Shown one piece after another: positions 26,221 through 40,539 of a stretch of 64,000 bases of DNA. Both the position numbers and the translations under genes were made by a program. Each line of letters starts with the position of its first letter. Within the stretch, counting starts at the first letter, position 1. The DNA comes from Acridotheres tristis (lineage: Eukaryota > Chordata > Aves > Passeriformes > Sturnidae). The notes under the pieces were generated by a model that was not told the origin of the DNA, searched no databases, and saw only the letters and a program-made list of their open reading frames with translations. The stretch spans positions 50,550,616 to 50,614,615 of the forward strand of contig CM072919.1 of NCBI GenBank assembly GCA_037013685.1. Reading direction: 5' to 3'.

Positions 26221-27435
26221 TCTTGGGTAGTTAATTAAGGCACTGTATATTTGAACACCTTCATAAAAAGTCAGCAAATCAGTTGACACAAATCAAGGTG
26301 TGAATCCAAGAAACTGCAGGTGGGATGAAGTGCACAGAGCCTATCAAAGCTCATCACATTTGAAAGTCAAAGACATGAGTTCCTCAGTTGGAAAATGCAA
26401 AATTGTATGTGCTTCTCTTTTCTTTGATCTTTATTGCTTTCTTCTGTACAACATATAAGAGCTATGTGTACTGACTGCAATTTATACACTGAAGTGCAAC
26501 AATGTTTTTATGTTTAGTTTACATAAACAGTTATTAACAGTATCCCACAAGCTTTCTATTGCAATAATTCTCTGTAATTATTTTCTTTACATTTTCTTTG
26601 AGAGATATTACATATCTGAATTGGCAGTTTTGCCAGCCTGGTGGTATTTCTTTAATAAAGGCAAAATTAATATCTTGCAAGGTGGAATGGTGTTTGGGGA
26701 TGCTAGTGTAATTGTTGCAGAGGAGAGGAAACATCCTCATAAGATGATCAGTAAATTAAAAGTCCCTGAGGAGTTTTCTTCCTTTATGTTTTCAGAGGGC
26801 AGCTTTTACCCAACTATATTGTGGTCATTTCTTATAGAAAATTCAGTGGCAGTAAATATTTTGATCTCTGGTGCATGTCTTAGTCTCACTTTCCAAAATT
26901 ATCCTAACCATTTGAGACTATCCCTTAAGGAAAGTCCTGTCTCAGGATAATAACAGACTTCTCTAGAAGTAGTATTAGGATTTGGGACTCTTAAATCTCA
27001 CAGAGCTCTCACTCACTGAATCCTGCATTAGACCTTACTGTAAAAACACATGAAGGACTGAAGAGAGCACGGGCAGTTTCTCTTTTGAAAACAACTCCTG
27101 AAATGTAGAGCAATCTCTTTCCTGTCTCATACACCATGAAAGTGAATTCCATCATCTGCTCGTGATGGACTGTGACAAAGGCAGTCCAGAAGAAACACTG
27201 TCACTATAGTGCTGTCAAACGAACATTCACTAGAGAAATTAAGTTCCCCCTGGCATAAGGAATTTCAGTCCTCTGACTCTTTTTATACCCGTAACCTAGT
27301 TGTTCCATGATGAACCTAAGGATTAGGAAACTGCAGAAGAGCAATAATATAATTTTATTTCCCTTGGATCAGACGTTTCTCCCGAGACAGGAGAGCATTT
27401 TCTAAGCAGGAATTAAATATTCAGATTTATTGTTA

Positions 27436-27464
27436 TATTATATATATATATATATATATGTATA
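27436..27464. repeat. (TA)n microsatellite
   Basis: About 29 bases of alternating T and A with one interruption, ending ATGTATA. Confidence 0.9.
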
Positions 27465-30400
27465 GTAATAAAAAAATGCAATCCCTTAATGTATGGTATT
27501 CATTAGACATTAAAACACTCAGTACCTCTGTTGTTCCTCAGTCATTGTTATGAGCACTGCAATCATGGGCTGCTGTGGTGGGCCAGCCTACTTAACCTCT
27601 AAGAGAACATTCAGTAGTATTCATAATTATCTTTATCTCATTCCCAGGTAGATTATGAGAGTTCTCAGGTCTTCAGTTACCCTTTTTTTCCTGTTTTGTT
27701 ATATGGAAGCTTGATATCTGATTTTTTTTTGCCCTTTTAAAACACATATTAACTGTTTCTTGTATCCAACTGATTTCTTGTTTTTTTGGTTTTTTTTTTT
27801 TTACTGTTGAGATTTCAACACATACATGCTTTGGCAACCAGAGGGTTTTTTTTTAAAAAATATTGCAAACATAAGCATTTTAAATCTGACAGTATTTGGC
27901 ATAGAAGAAAGAAAATCCACAGATCTGATCCCCAAGTGAGGGAACAAAACAACTAAAATCAAACCATAATGGTTCTCCCTACCCCTCTTCCACACATGCA
28001 TCTTGAGTGTATTAGTTGAGAAGTTGGAAAGTTCATTATTCATATGTATAATGGAGACAATCATAATTTCACACTTTTTATAGTACAATGCCTTTTCTTC
28101 ATATCGGCATGAGGTCATTGCAAGATGGCTAAAATAAAATGAAATTAAAACAGTCTTTCATTAGCATGAGATTCTCAGGCTGATTGTTTTCACTATATTT
28201 CCTTTAGATTTACCTTTTGATCTGTTTTCTATCCTTATTTGTGGACCAGCAGAAACTGTCAAAAAAAGCAAAAAAAAAGAGAAAAAAAGGGGTGATTATT
28301 CAACAATCCTACTGAAGTTTCATCTGTGTCACACAATTGTTCCTGCAGAAAAAATTTCAGATACACCGAAATGATGAATAACAATGAGAGGAGCCCAAAC
28401 AAACATCTTGTATGTTTTTTGACTAAGTGCTAAATTCTGACATTGTTTTGCTGTACCCATTTCTGCATTATCATTATGTGCCTAAGTATTGTAAATCCCA
28501 TTTCAAAACAACAAAATTAGGCCATATATAACTGGCAGACATTCTTAAATGACACTTCCAAGTTTGGAAGATAGTCCTTCTCCATTTGAGATATTTGAGT
28601 GAATCAACATTCAGTTTAATAAATTTGGGTGTCACTGAAAATCCATGTAAAATTATAGTCCCCTTTTTAAATCAGGACCTTAGGAATTGAATAGCACTTT
28701 GAGTCAAAAAAACCCTTCCTTTCCATGTACTTTCCAAATATTTTGCGAAATGCTACACAAATGTTTTATATTCCATTTTGCATATAAAGGGTCAAGAAAA
28801 AATTAGGGTATAAATTCCTTCAATCACAAATAAAACATGTGGGCCTATGGTTTGAAATGAAATTTGAGATGCTTCATGATAATAAAGTGTATGTTAAAAA
28901 AATGCATTGCTTAAAAAGGAGGAAAGCTATACACAGAGATTTGACATATCATGCATAGTATTCATCTACTAATTAAAATTGAATAGTGTCTTTACAATTG
29001 GATTCGCATTTTATGCATATTGTTTATTATGTCTTTACTTAAATAATATCATTACATTAACTTTACTTTTTAATCTATGGTCATATAATAAAGCAAGTGT
29101 AAAATGTTCATGAAACCTGGTAGTGCATGAATTCTAACAGAAACTGCTTTTAAAAAGTATATTATGTTACTATATTAAATAGAGTGAAATTACTCTTTTG
29201 CTCCCTAGTTAACCCTAATTACTAAACTCATAAACTACATAACTTTTGAGTCCAAGAAAATTAAACTATAATGAGTTCCATTTCTTTTATACCGTATATT
29301 ATATTCAAATTCAAATTATTTCCACTTAATAGTATAAGCAATTTTACTTCTTGTTAAATCATTATTTCCCTACTTTCAGGTAAATAAAACTTCATACTAC
29401 TCATAATGTATTAGACTTAAAATTTTTAAGGAAAGAGGCATAATAGCAACAGTGATGTTTCTCTATGAACAAACTAAAGATTATCTTTTAAGTATTTTGC
29501 CTTAGAAAGTGAATACAATTGGACTTCTGTTCTAAGGGGTAACTGAGAGGTCCAATGTCCATGTATGGTCAACTTTTTACTTCTTTTAAAACTATTAATT
29601 GCTTAATTTAATGTTTAATATCAAAATTTATATTTCAGTGAGACTTCTAGGTATTCTCACCAAGCATCAAAGAGCCAGGTCATGCTCTTGAAAGTAATGA
29701 AAGTTGGCTAGTCTAGACGTCCTTTTCTTTCCAAAGAAAGCAGCTTTGTCTGCCATTCCTTTGGACAGACTGTAGAAATCCTGTTGTTATTATTATGAGA
29801 CTTGTGCCATAAGAAGAGGTCAATTTCTATCACATCCACCAAAGAATGCAGCTCTGAGTTGTTAATCTGTTATACAGTCACTCATACATCTAAGTAACCT
29901 GTGCTTTAATTCTAAGTCAGCTCAAAGAACTTTCCATATGAGTCTGTTGATATGTCTTAAAGATAATATGTACAAAATTATCCATTCACACACTGCCCTT
30001 AAGTCACTCATGAAAGGTGGGGAAATAATACCTGATCTTTTGTTATTTTCTGGTTAATACATGTGTTAGTAACTGGGCAAGATAAGAATGGATTCTTGGT
30101 ACAGGTCTCAGAACCTACCAAAATGTATAGGGGAGCTGAAAAATTTTTTTAGCTAAGTTTCCATCTTTCTGTGGAATATGCTGACTTTTCTAAAGTATAT
30201 TTTCACTCTCCTTTAAGCAAGATCACTAGTTAATCAACACCTTTGTAGTAACCTTTTCTCTCCACCATGGACACAAAATAGGTGATAATTACTTTCACAA
30301 GCCACAGAAAATTTTTCTTAGTTATAGATTTATTAAATATACTGAGCCATACGATTCACATTAAGGGATACCAACAATGCTGTACTCTTTAAAACATGAA

Positions 30401-32624
30401 GAAAATCAAGATGATATAGCTATATTTTATTTCCTCAATTACACATATTTCAGATGTGCAAACGTGTTTTCAAACTACTGTCACAATCTGACAGCAAGGC
30501 CATTTGTCACTTTTTGATGTTTCACTTTCCCATTCTTTGAGATATTCCAGTGCATCAGCTGTTGTTTCAGCTGTGTCCAGTACCTGGCCATATGTGCACT
30601 ACATGCTTGTTTTGTGAGAAATAAACCATCATGGAAGATAAGTTCAGCTTACTATTTCAAAGACTTATGCAACCAGACTCTGAAATTATAATAAAACATT
30701 GCATTGCAGTAACATAGGAAGCGTACAGAGGAAAATTTTAATAAGAGAGGCAATAAATTGCAGTAACAACCAGTTCAGGCAAGCTTGAACATCAGCTATT
30801 ATTTATTCAAATTCTAGGTAAATGTAAAATGAACATAAAATAGAAGTCTGATCATCAGAATTCTGACTCCAGGTGATAAGCAGAATATTTTTATTTTTTG
30901 AGAGCATGTAGAGAGTCTTAAATTATATCATATATTATCAAACTCTATTTTTTTCTTCTATGTCTCCCATCTATTTTCCCATTGCAAGCTTATTAAAGGC
31001 TCTTCTTCACAAATCTGTGTTGGTCTGATTCTGGATCACTGATTATTATAAATGTAACTGACAACTTCATTTTTTCTTTATGGCAGTAGGTGGAACTCAA
31101 TTATAATTCTGTGCTATATACATATACATGTGTGTATATACATAGATATATATAATTTCAAATGCCTCTGGAGTGGTTTTAATTAAAACCAAAACAATTT
31201 CTTACAATAAAAGGATTTTTACTAGTTTTTGCAAATATTTGATGAAATACCTTCCAAGTCTTTGGAAAGATTCGTGTTTTTTAAAAAGAACTTCATGTAT
31301 CATACCTCCGTCCTTTATTATGGGTTCGTTTGGTTCTGAAAACAGTGAAGAATGTAAGCTGTAAAAGTCTTCTAAAGCTTCTTTAACTTAATCAGTTAAA
31401 TTACATGAACTTTCACTTAGATGCAATGTGTAGTTAGCTATTTGCATATTTGCACAGGAAAACAAATGAGCAATTTAACTGTATGATAAAATCCAATTTT
31501 AAAACAGCCTATACTTATTGTTTTGTCCCACCTTAATACCAGACGCCTGTTCTGGCTGTTCTAGGTATTCCATTCTCAGCAGGTTGCAGTTGCCAGAAGA
31601 CATTCATTACTGACTAGTTTATATCCGTGTTTTCATATAAAGTCTATGGCATTCCATGTTTCATCTGTGTCTCCCTAATATTTACCCTCCTGAAGCATCT
31701 ACTTGGAGCTGTGGTATTTTCCACATTTCGTAGAGATTTCATGGTGAATCAATATTCATCATAACGTTTTTCCTTTTCTACTTTGCCACAGCATGAACAA
31801 AGTAGAATTTCATAGTAATGAATTCTGCTACAAACTCTAGGAACTGGTCTAAGGTCTACTTATAACACAAGCTCTTTTCATGAGAAAACTGGGCACCTTT
31901 CTGATTCCATATCCAATCTTGGCATTTCAATTCCTGACTTGCTCCTTTTCTGAACTTAACTTAACTTAATGAATTTTTATTCCCAAACACTTTCTCTCTT
32001 ACAAATTTGTCTAAAATCACACAAAATTTGATGTGCAAAACACTGTTTTTAGAAACACAACCTGTTAAATTATCATTTTATCTCCAGCACCAAAAAACCC
32101 TGCAACTATGTAACTACACTGTATATAAAATCAATAGTTTTAGTAAATTTGGTAAAGGGAGATAATTATCTGGGGAAAAAAAAATCAAGTTTCAATGATT
32201 TATGAATAGATAAAAAAGATACAGTTATACCAAAATTATTTATTAATGATTTTTTCCTATGATTTTCTGCAGCCAAAATATATGTACATATGGTGTTCCA
32301 AAAGTGCCTCAGCACAGCTACTTTGGTAGCTAAAAGGTCCATTTAAGGTTTTACTGTAGTTAGAAGATAATAGTCTCTTAAACAGGCAGTGACCTAGATA
32401 TTATAATTCATACTCTGGCAGTTCTCCAAATATTGAAGTTATTTATATCTGATATTTTAAATATTAAACCAGCAGACTGACATTATCAAAACCACTGGGA
32501 TCCTACCTCATTTTTTTTCCAATCACCAAGTATAATAGTAATCCTTACTATAAAGATTGCAGACCACATGCTATCCAAATGCTATCCAGATTGAGCCTTT
32601 CCAGTATTTCTTACAGTCCAATAC

Positions 32625-32695
32625 AAAACACATACACACAAAAAATCAAAAAACAACCCACAAAACAATCAAAAAACAAACAAAATCCACAAAGA
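32625..32695. repeat. A/C-rich low-complexity tract
   Basis: The plus strand is almost only A and C (ACACATACACACA, CAAAAAACAACCCAC, AAACAAACAAAATCC). The threonine/lysine-rich frame at 32557-32745 is a by-product. Confidence 0.8.
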
Positions 32696-34684
32696 TTCAT
32701 TTTAAATTAATTAATCATACAGTGATTGTTTCTTCCCTATTTTAAAATACGCAGCAATATTGCCTTATTTTCAATCTTATTTATGTTGATAGTATTTCCA
32801 GTCACACTTGTAAACAGAATATAAAAAATTAAATAGAATATGTAAAGCAGGTTCTCTTTTTTTCACAGTAAAGCTCTTTTGAAAAACAAACCATTTTGTT
32901 TTATTCTAAACAAGCATCATGTTTTTCAGAATTCTTAGTAGCAAGAAATATTATTGCACACTTTGATGCAATGGATAGCCACCCAAATTCAGAAAATATC
33001 CATGTTGTTCCTATGAAGTCAGCAAGACCAGACAAGTCAACTGGTATTGTGACCAAGGATAGTGTTTTCTGTTGAGACGATTAGATTTTTAAATGATAGG
33101 CTAAATCAGGAGTAGTTATTCACCATTTGAATGAAGTAAAACAGTTAAGCTGGCACACTACCAGAAGTATGAAGCTGAAATTAATTTACAATCTGCTGTG
33201 TTTTATTTTTTTAAAGGGCCTATTGGAAGAAAGACCAACTAAAAACATACAACATACAACATGTAAAATTTTTCCATCACTACATTCTAAAATCTCCCAA
33301 GTGTATTCCATGTGTTGTGTTTGATTAGCTCTTTAATGACTCCCATCTGGGAAAAAAAAAGCCACAATGTAAAACTTGAGTTACACTCATAGCATTAATT
33401 ATCATGTGGACTTGTCTTCATGGATGAAGATGGTGAGTAATTAAAAAATATCTTGATTGTTGAATTTGTAAAATAAATCAGAATAAAATTTAAAATCTGC
33501 AATCCAATCTATCCCAAACTCACTGAACTATATTTCTGAATAAATGTGAAAAAGACAATAAAATAATTCAAAAATATATTTAGGAATAAAATATACCAAT
33601 TGAGAAGAAATTGGACCCAAAGGTAACTGAAATTGCTTGTAGAATTCTCATTACATGAAGAAAAATAATGAGCAAGTCATTCTCCCAGTGAGTTTAATTC
33701 TTGTGTAGAATGAATATGGCTATAGACTTTTTGAAGTTTCACTGGAATTGTTATAATTAAGGGTCACAAGAATATATATTCCATGAAATCAAGAAAGCAA
33801 ACTGACACTACAGACCCAGAGTCAAATACACGTACAAGATGATACTGCAGAAGTGCCCCAAAGGTTTTTATAGCTCCTCAGTTAATCACAGGATTCACAT
33901 TGTTTCATAACTCCAAACTCCATTAGCCAGAGCAGATTGCAAGTTTTGTGAGCCAAGTATTGAACTGAAGGCAGGCAGCATGCAAGATGAGATCATCCAA
34001 GTCCTCATTATCTAAAAAACTTAAAGCCCCACATAATTTCAACCCTTAAAAAAAAATTACTTCCAGAATCCTAATCCAATCTCACAGGCAGTGAAGCTGT
34101 GATAGTCAATATTCCAATGACAGAGCAAGTGTAGTATCAAAATTGTGCCTGCAAAGGCTTGGAAAGGCACATTTTCTTTTGAAGTTATTTCATTAACTTA
34201 ATGAACCACAGCAAAAGTTCTTTGAATAGGTAGAATGGCAAAACATTGGACAAGAGATAGCCACTGTGTGTAAGAAAAATTCAAAGAAAGAAGCATTCAC
34301 TTGAAATCAAATCTTACTTTTCTGTTTCTGGTCTTCTGACTGATCAGAATAAGCACGAAATACAGTTCTAAACAGAGAAAAAATTAATAAGTCCATGTCT
34401 GCTTTAAGCTAAGTCAACACAAATACGAAGAGAGAAAAGTGGGAGGAAACCCAACGACTTGTTAAGATGTTCTTTTACTCATGAAAGCTTGATATTTCTA
34501 CATAATAGGAAATACTTGTAAATGTGGCACTTGACTTTATACTTGATATTTCAGTCACTGTAATTCTTGCTGTGTAATGATAAACAGATAATGATCCTGC
34601 CTTAATAGTGTCTAGTATGACTCCTCTTAAGTGTCACTGACAAGAGCTTTCCACCAATAACTTCATTACCAGATATTCATGAAA

Positions 34685-35160
34685 AGGTTTGGGTTGGAAG
34701 GGATCCTAAAGATCACCTTGTTCCATCCTCTTCCAAGGGCAGGGACATCTCCCTAGACCTGTTTATTCAGAACTCCACCCAGCCTAGTCTTGAACATCTC
34801 CAGGGATGGGGAGTCCAAAACATCTCTGGGAAAATCTGTTCCAGTGCTTCACCACCCCTACATCTCCTACTCTCCTTCATCTTAAGGCTATTCCCCCTTG
34901 TCCTATCACTACCTGTCCTTGTGAAAAGTCCCTCTTTATCTTTCTTGTAGGCTCCCAGTAGGTACTAAAAGGCCACTATAAGGTCCTCTCCATGCCGAAC
35001 AGCCTCAGCTTCTCTAAACCTGTCTTCACAGGCAACTGCTCAAACCCCTAAAATCAAAGTTGTGACTCTAGTCTGGTTCCAACAGGTCAAGTTTCTTGTG
35101 TTGAGGGCCGCACACCCTGACACTCCAAGGCAGGGGATCTCAGAAGAGCAGGTCACTCTA
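34685..35160 (-). mobile_element. CR1 LINE 3' fragment lacking the octamer tail
   Basis: The plus strand begins GGTTTGGGTTGGAAGGGATC and follows the antisense CR1 3' order: AAAGATCACCTTGTTCCA, GGCAGGGACATCTCCCTAGA, AGCCTAGTCTTGAACATCTC, CAGGGATGGGGAGTCCA, CTGTTCCAGTGCTTCACCA, CCCCTTGTCCTATCACTACC, AGTCCCTCTTTATCTTTCTT, GCCGAACAGCCTCAGCTTCT. The last ~20 bp of the usual 3' end (ATTCTATG octamers) are missing; AAAAGG abuts the start instead. The match ends near 35160 with a GGCAGGGGATCTCAGAAGAG segment. It is of moderate age and non-coding. Confidence 0.93.
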
Positions 35161-36198
35161 CCACAGGGTGTAATATTGACTTCAATTTAGGGGTCTTTAG
35201 TTTTTGTCTTCCTTATCAGCAATGCTTTTAGAACCCTCTGCACAGGGATCAGTGCACTCAGGACACCTGACACTATCAAACAAATTAATCTCTTTCCTTT
35301 CTTGGTGATAATTTCTCCTAAATTATTTCTAAACGTCATATTATTATGTAGTCTCTTCAGTGAATGATATTCTGCACAATGTGACTGCTATGCTCAATCA
35401 AATTAATTTTCAATACTGACTCCCACTGGCTATGCACATAAAGATGAAATAAAGCCCATAAGCTGACACGTTCTAAAGCCCAAAGTACCAAGGGGAAAAA
35501 AAATCTGACCAGGCATAAGTAGAAAAAATTCTATGATGGCTGTAATTAGGATTTTTAAAAGAACTGGAGAAACACCACAGAGAAATTTATTCCAAAATTA
35601 ATAAAGTCTACAGGATCTTACATCACTTTTTTTGCCCTGCTATTCAAACATCAACCCTACTTTCTTAGGCAATCTTTTTCAAACTATGAGATGTATTTCT
35701 AGAAAAGTAAAGCAAATGAATAAAAATATTTTAAAATCCAGAAAATACTCTGGGGAGCTGTTATTAGAGGGGAAACATGATATTGAGTCTAAGCAAGTTT
35801 GAAAAAAAGTCGTATGATTAAGTTTTAAGGAGTTTACAAGATTAGTTCAGGTTCATCAAAAATATGAAATTCTAATTCCACAAACTTGCTCATTTCTTTA
35901 AGGCTTTGGGAATTTTTCTGACAGTATGGTAACTTATATCAAGTAAGCGACAGGATACAAAGGAAGAGTGGGTTTTTTATCTCCTGCAGAGGTGTTAGTA
36001 GGAAAGAAGATGATATTCGTCTGCTTTATTTAAACATAAAATCAAGTGAATTTCTGAAAGAGTCTGAACCTTATAAAGACTGTTTTTGCAGGGCACTGTC
36101 TTACATAAAATAAAATTATGATCATCTGTTGCAGATTATATTCCAAAATATAGATTTGAAAAGTTGTCAAGCATAAGTCATGGATTAATGACAAAATT

Positions 36199-36292
36199 TA
36201 AAAAAAAAAAAGAAAAAAACAACAACAACAACAAAAAGAAAGAAAAGAAAAGAAAACTAAAACAAAAAGCCAAGAAAAAACAACAAAAACCT
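36199..36292. repeat. A-rich low-complexity tract (AAC/AAAG units)
   Basis: The plus strand is mostly A with ACAACAACAACAACA and AAAGAAAAGAAAAGAAAA sub-arrays. The phenylalanine/leucine-rich minus frame at 36178-36378 is an artefact. Confidence 0.9.
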
Positions 36293-36552
36293 ACGATCAA
36301 GATGACTTGGATTCTTTTTCTCTTGTAAAGAGATTTTACCTGGTCATTTACTAACAGCTGAAGACACCTATTTGACAATTCCTTTTTCTTTATATTTTAA
36401 ATCCCTCCTGAACTTCCTAGAGGAATGTAGTTTGGTGCACAAAATAAATTAGAGAATGTAAAATATGTAATATGATATGGATATTGGTATTGGTAGTGCC
36501 TGAGACCATCAAAATAGGAGAAAAATTTAAATAATTTCTATACCCGTCTTTT

Positions 36553-36573
36553 GTTCTATGTGGAACATAGAAC
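36553..36573. repeat. Perfect 9-bp inverted repeat, 3-nt loop
   Basis: GTTCTATGT and ACATAGAAC flank GGA. Function unknown. Confidence 0.85.
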
Positions 36574-38714
36574 GTCTTACAAGTTTTTCTCACTCCATCT
36601 CCAAGGGAGTAATTTAAGAGAAGAGAATAAATTTCTCACGGAAAAAGTCAAGATTGTGGCTTTTATACTATGTAGTTTAGGAAATTTACAAGGGCTAAAC
36701 AAATTTAAATCCTTTTGGAAATCTCTTGTAATTGTTTGTGATTTTTAAAGGATAAATTTCACTTCTGGCATATTTTATTAAATAATATTTTTCAGAATGT
36801 CTCTTTCCTGATGGTTACTCCCTAGTTTTTCAGACTTCTGAAACTGCTGAGAAAGTGTATGATGTACATTCGTTGCAACAGCAACAGTAGAGCACACAAT
36901 TGCACCAGGACATATTAACAAGTCAGAAATTAAATGAATATGACTGATGACTGTGAAAGAAACTTAGAGAGCAATATATTGACTTTAAAAAAAAAAGTTT
37001 GATTTGTTTCATTGTTTAGTTGCTTAAAAAACAGGACTGAAACTTCAGGAAAGTGACTTTTTTTTAATGTTTGAACTTCAATTTCACATATTTTAAAATT
37101 TTCCTTGTTATCTGTAAATTTGAGCACAGATTCTCCTTGCTGTCATTCTCTCCTATGATAATACCTCACTTTATGAGGTGTCATCAAAAATATTTTAATA
37201 AATTGCAAAATCTTCTTACAGCTGAAGATTATATATAGGAAAAAAAAATTTATTTTCTCTCTGTAACAGAAGAGCTTTCTTTTTTATATAATTTTTCTTC
37301 TAATCAAACTTCTGAACTTCTTTTCTGTGAATTATTTGCTAAACAATGTCAAATGTCTTCCTTTCTGTACCTTTCTCTGAAAATCCTTTCCTTTCTCTCT
37401 TTTGTAACAGGATTTGGAATTCACAAAGTTGAGGTAGGAAACTCATTTTATTACTGGGTAATTTAACTAATTTACTAAAGCCCAGGGTATTAAAGCTTTA
37501 TGATGTTATTCTTGTGATTTGTGTCTAGCAGTTATTCACTCTGGCAACTCACAGAGGTTTACAGTCAAGCAAAAAAAATCTCTTCTCCACAATATAGAGA
37601 ACTACTGTGGATTCTTCCTGTCACTGGTGTGTTGGATAAGATTTGCTCTAAAATGATCAATTTCTTATGTGTTTATAAATAGTTCTGAAGTATAATATTG
37701 TATTCTAATTTCCAATGATGCTGAAGTTTTCTTGTAATTTATATTTGACTTTTATCTGGAGCCCAGGAAAACAGAAAGTTTTTAGGGAGTTGTAACATCA
37801 CTGGGCAGTGGAACACTTTCTAGAACTTCAAAGTTGTCTTTAAACAAAGAGAGAGAGAAGATGGTGCTCCTGATTAAAGATAGTTCAGAACCTGCTTTTT
37901 CTACATAGATTTGAGATAAAACTGAGTTTATCAAGATACACATATAGAAATTGACATGTTCTTTTGTAATTATGTCTCACAGAATTGGAAGCATCCATTA
38001 ACTAACATATTTATGTGTCAAGTAGCTCAGTTGTTTTAGTGAAATAGGAGGAAAAAAATAAAAGTTTTTTAATATACCCTCTCAGAAGTAAATTTTGAAG
38101 TCTAGTATTTTGGCAATAATTTACTGTTCTTTATTTGGCTAAATTAAATCTTTTTTTATCAATGGCTCATTACAAGGCAAAGAATATTTGTAATATCAAA
38201 CTTCAGTTGCAAAGCTTGAGGTCTTCATGATGTGTCTGTATTTTTTGTGGAAAAATGTAATCTATATTACCATCTGTAAAATGACATTTGTTTAGGATAG
38301 ATTTAAGCATACTGATAAGAGACTTCATTTTAGATGTAAACACTAGACAGAAGTTAGCCAGGGGCACTTACATGAAATATCATTTCCCATTTCTGTGGAC
38401 AAAAGATCATTTTTTTCATTATTCTGTTAATTTTTTTTACTAAAAAAATATTTTTTGTTGTTGTTATTTCTACCCTCTACCCCAAGCTACAACTTTTTCT
38501 TATTGGAATATGAAGCATGTGTATTTTATACTTTTATTATTTCCTAATAAAGGAAATGTTTGTACACGACCATAATTTATTTCTTGAAAAGCACAACAGA
38601 TAATCCCACAAACACCAACCAATGCAATTTCATCTGGCATGGTGGCAGTCACCTAAACCACTTTTTGTATCCACTTAAGTGCTGAATATTTAACTGTACT
38701 CACACATACATATG

Positions 38715-38740
38715 CACACACACACACATATATATATATT
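38715..38740. repeat. (CA)n(TA)n compound microsatellite
   Basis: CACACACACACACA is followed directly by TATATATATAT within an AT-rich context. Confidence 0.9.
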
Positions 38741-40209
38741 TATTTAATATAGAGAAAGAACTTACAGAACCTTTTTAAAGAATACTCTGTTTTCACCTAG
38801 ATTCTTTGTACAGAAGGAAAAGAGTGTCTAGAAGCTTACATGTCACTGCACAAATGACAAGTGAATGTCCCAGAGTTCCTTTTAGGAATCTCTCCACCCT
38901 ACTGATACATTCCATCTTTAGAGCTGATAGTTCCTCTGCTCCAGCATCTGAAAAGAGGCTTTAGGGCCATTCTGATTTGCTTGAAGAGAAGCTATCTAGA
39001 AAACAATAATAAATTTATGTTTGGAAGCTAAAGAAATCAAAAGAAAAAGAAAGGAAAGGGCAAATAAATACCTGTAGGACCTAATATCTGCAAAGAATTC
39101 CATTCTGGTTAAGAATGACTGCTGTTGACTCTCTTACCGAAAAATCAAAGAAAAGGAAGCAAGTGACAGTGCAGAGAACAGGATTTAACCAGAGAGCAAA
39201 CCCTTTGCTTCTGGGTGCATGGTGCTGGTGATGATCCAGCATTTCTGAAAAAGCCATTTGGTTAGACCCAATTCAGATTCTCTCCAGTTTTCTGGCTGAG
39301 ATATCAGTGGGAAGGAATCTACACTAACAAAGCAAAATCTTTAATGTTTTGTGATTTAAATGTGGGACTGTAGGGAATTAAGGAAAATAGAGTTTGGGTC
39401 GGTCACACAACCAGCAATTAACCTGAAGAAATAACTGAATAACCACTGAACAGAGTCCTTCAGGTCATGCAAAACAGATCTCCCTTCCATTTGCAAAGCA
39501 CAGTCCAAGGCAGAATTTGTCTGACTATTGGGTATATGTGAAAGCACTATAAACATATATTTTAAATACAATTTATGCTTCTTCTGAGTGTCCATATGTA
39601 TGCCCTAACAATATTCCTGTTTATGTCACTCTTTATCTACATACTGGTGTTCTTTCTTCCATATATCACATGACAGCAACGGAAATCTCTCACATGTAAC
39701 AATGGATACTGTAGTAGAAGCCAACACATTAAGACTAAATATTCCAGGAAATGCTAAAGTTTGCCTTAGTTATTATGAACAATTACATAGGTTTCTGATA
39801 CAAGTAATACATTTAACTGTTATTTAAAACCTACAGAAGAGGGCAGGTTTAGCTCACACACTACATTATGAAAATTAATGTTTTCATGTGTTTGGGATCA
39901 GGACCTGTGTTTGGGATAAGAATTAATCCATTAGTTATGATGAAATATCAGCATACAAATTCTATACATAATTATATATATGTTTCTATGTTTATCTCAT
40001 AAATTCCTTAACCTTTTAACCATAATAAAAGCCATTAACTAATTGCAATAGTCTTTCTGCTTCTTCATCCTGCAGATATCTTTAATGTTATCATTCTCAA
40101 AAATACATTTACAGACAGTTTGGGCAGGTGTGTGACTGAAAAAGGTCAAAGTGAAATACCAGCATACTTAACAAACATATTTCTGCACTCTGTCACAAAA
40201 ATCATTTTG

Positions 40210-40222
40210 GTTGCATAGCAAC
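40210..40222. promoter_or_regulatory. X-box-like (RFX-type) palindromic motif
   Basis: GTTGCATAGCAAC forms 5-bp inverted half-sites around ATA. RFX transcription factors bind GTTGCC-AT-GGCAAC-like X-boxes. This site is one base short of the standard spacing. It sits in ordinary AT-rich sequence with TAATTA words just downstream. Only the motif is seen; function is inferred and unproven. Confidence 0.25.
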
Positions 40223-40520
40223 GGCCTTTTTAATTACTACTTGCAATCTAGATTTTAATAATTTAATTATTATTTTTCTTCATTAAATTGTTTCACCCAA
40301 TAAATTTAATGTATTCAATTCATTACTTATTTTTAAATGGTCCTTTTAACCTCCTTTATTTGCCCTTCCAACATCTTTGGCTCTGTATTAGAAACTAAGA
40401 ACCTCGTCAATTTCATATCAAAAACCATAATCAAAAGGACTCATCCTTATGCAATAAGCAAAGATACATATGTTAGATAGCCTCTGTAGCTGAAGTTGTT
40501 GGAGCTCAGGTGAGCATTAA

Positions 40521-40539
40521 TGAAACCAGCCTGGTTTCA
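40521..40539. repeat. Perfect 9-bp inverted repeat, 1-nt centre
   Basis: TGAAACCAG-C-CTGGTTTCA. Function unknown. Confidence 0.85.

Larger units (their letters stand above)
25740..34684. other. Long AT-rich non-coding stretch
   Basis: No recognisable gene, RNA or transposon. It contains a hairpin (26194-26220), a (TA)n tract (27436-27464), poly-T/poly-A patches near 27721-27860 and an A/C-rich patch at about 32625-32695. The largest frame is a 146-residue plus frame at 26510-26950. It has no motif I recognise and no coding-like neighbours, so it is not called. Confidence 0.45.

Noticed and set aside
26510..26950. 146-residue plus-strand open frame
   Set aside because: Hydrophobic and low in domain signal, no known motif, and no splice or promoter context. 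Frames this long occur by chance in tens of kilobases of AT-rich DNA.
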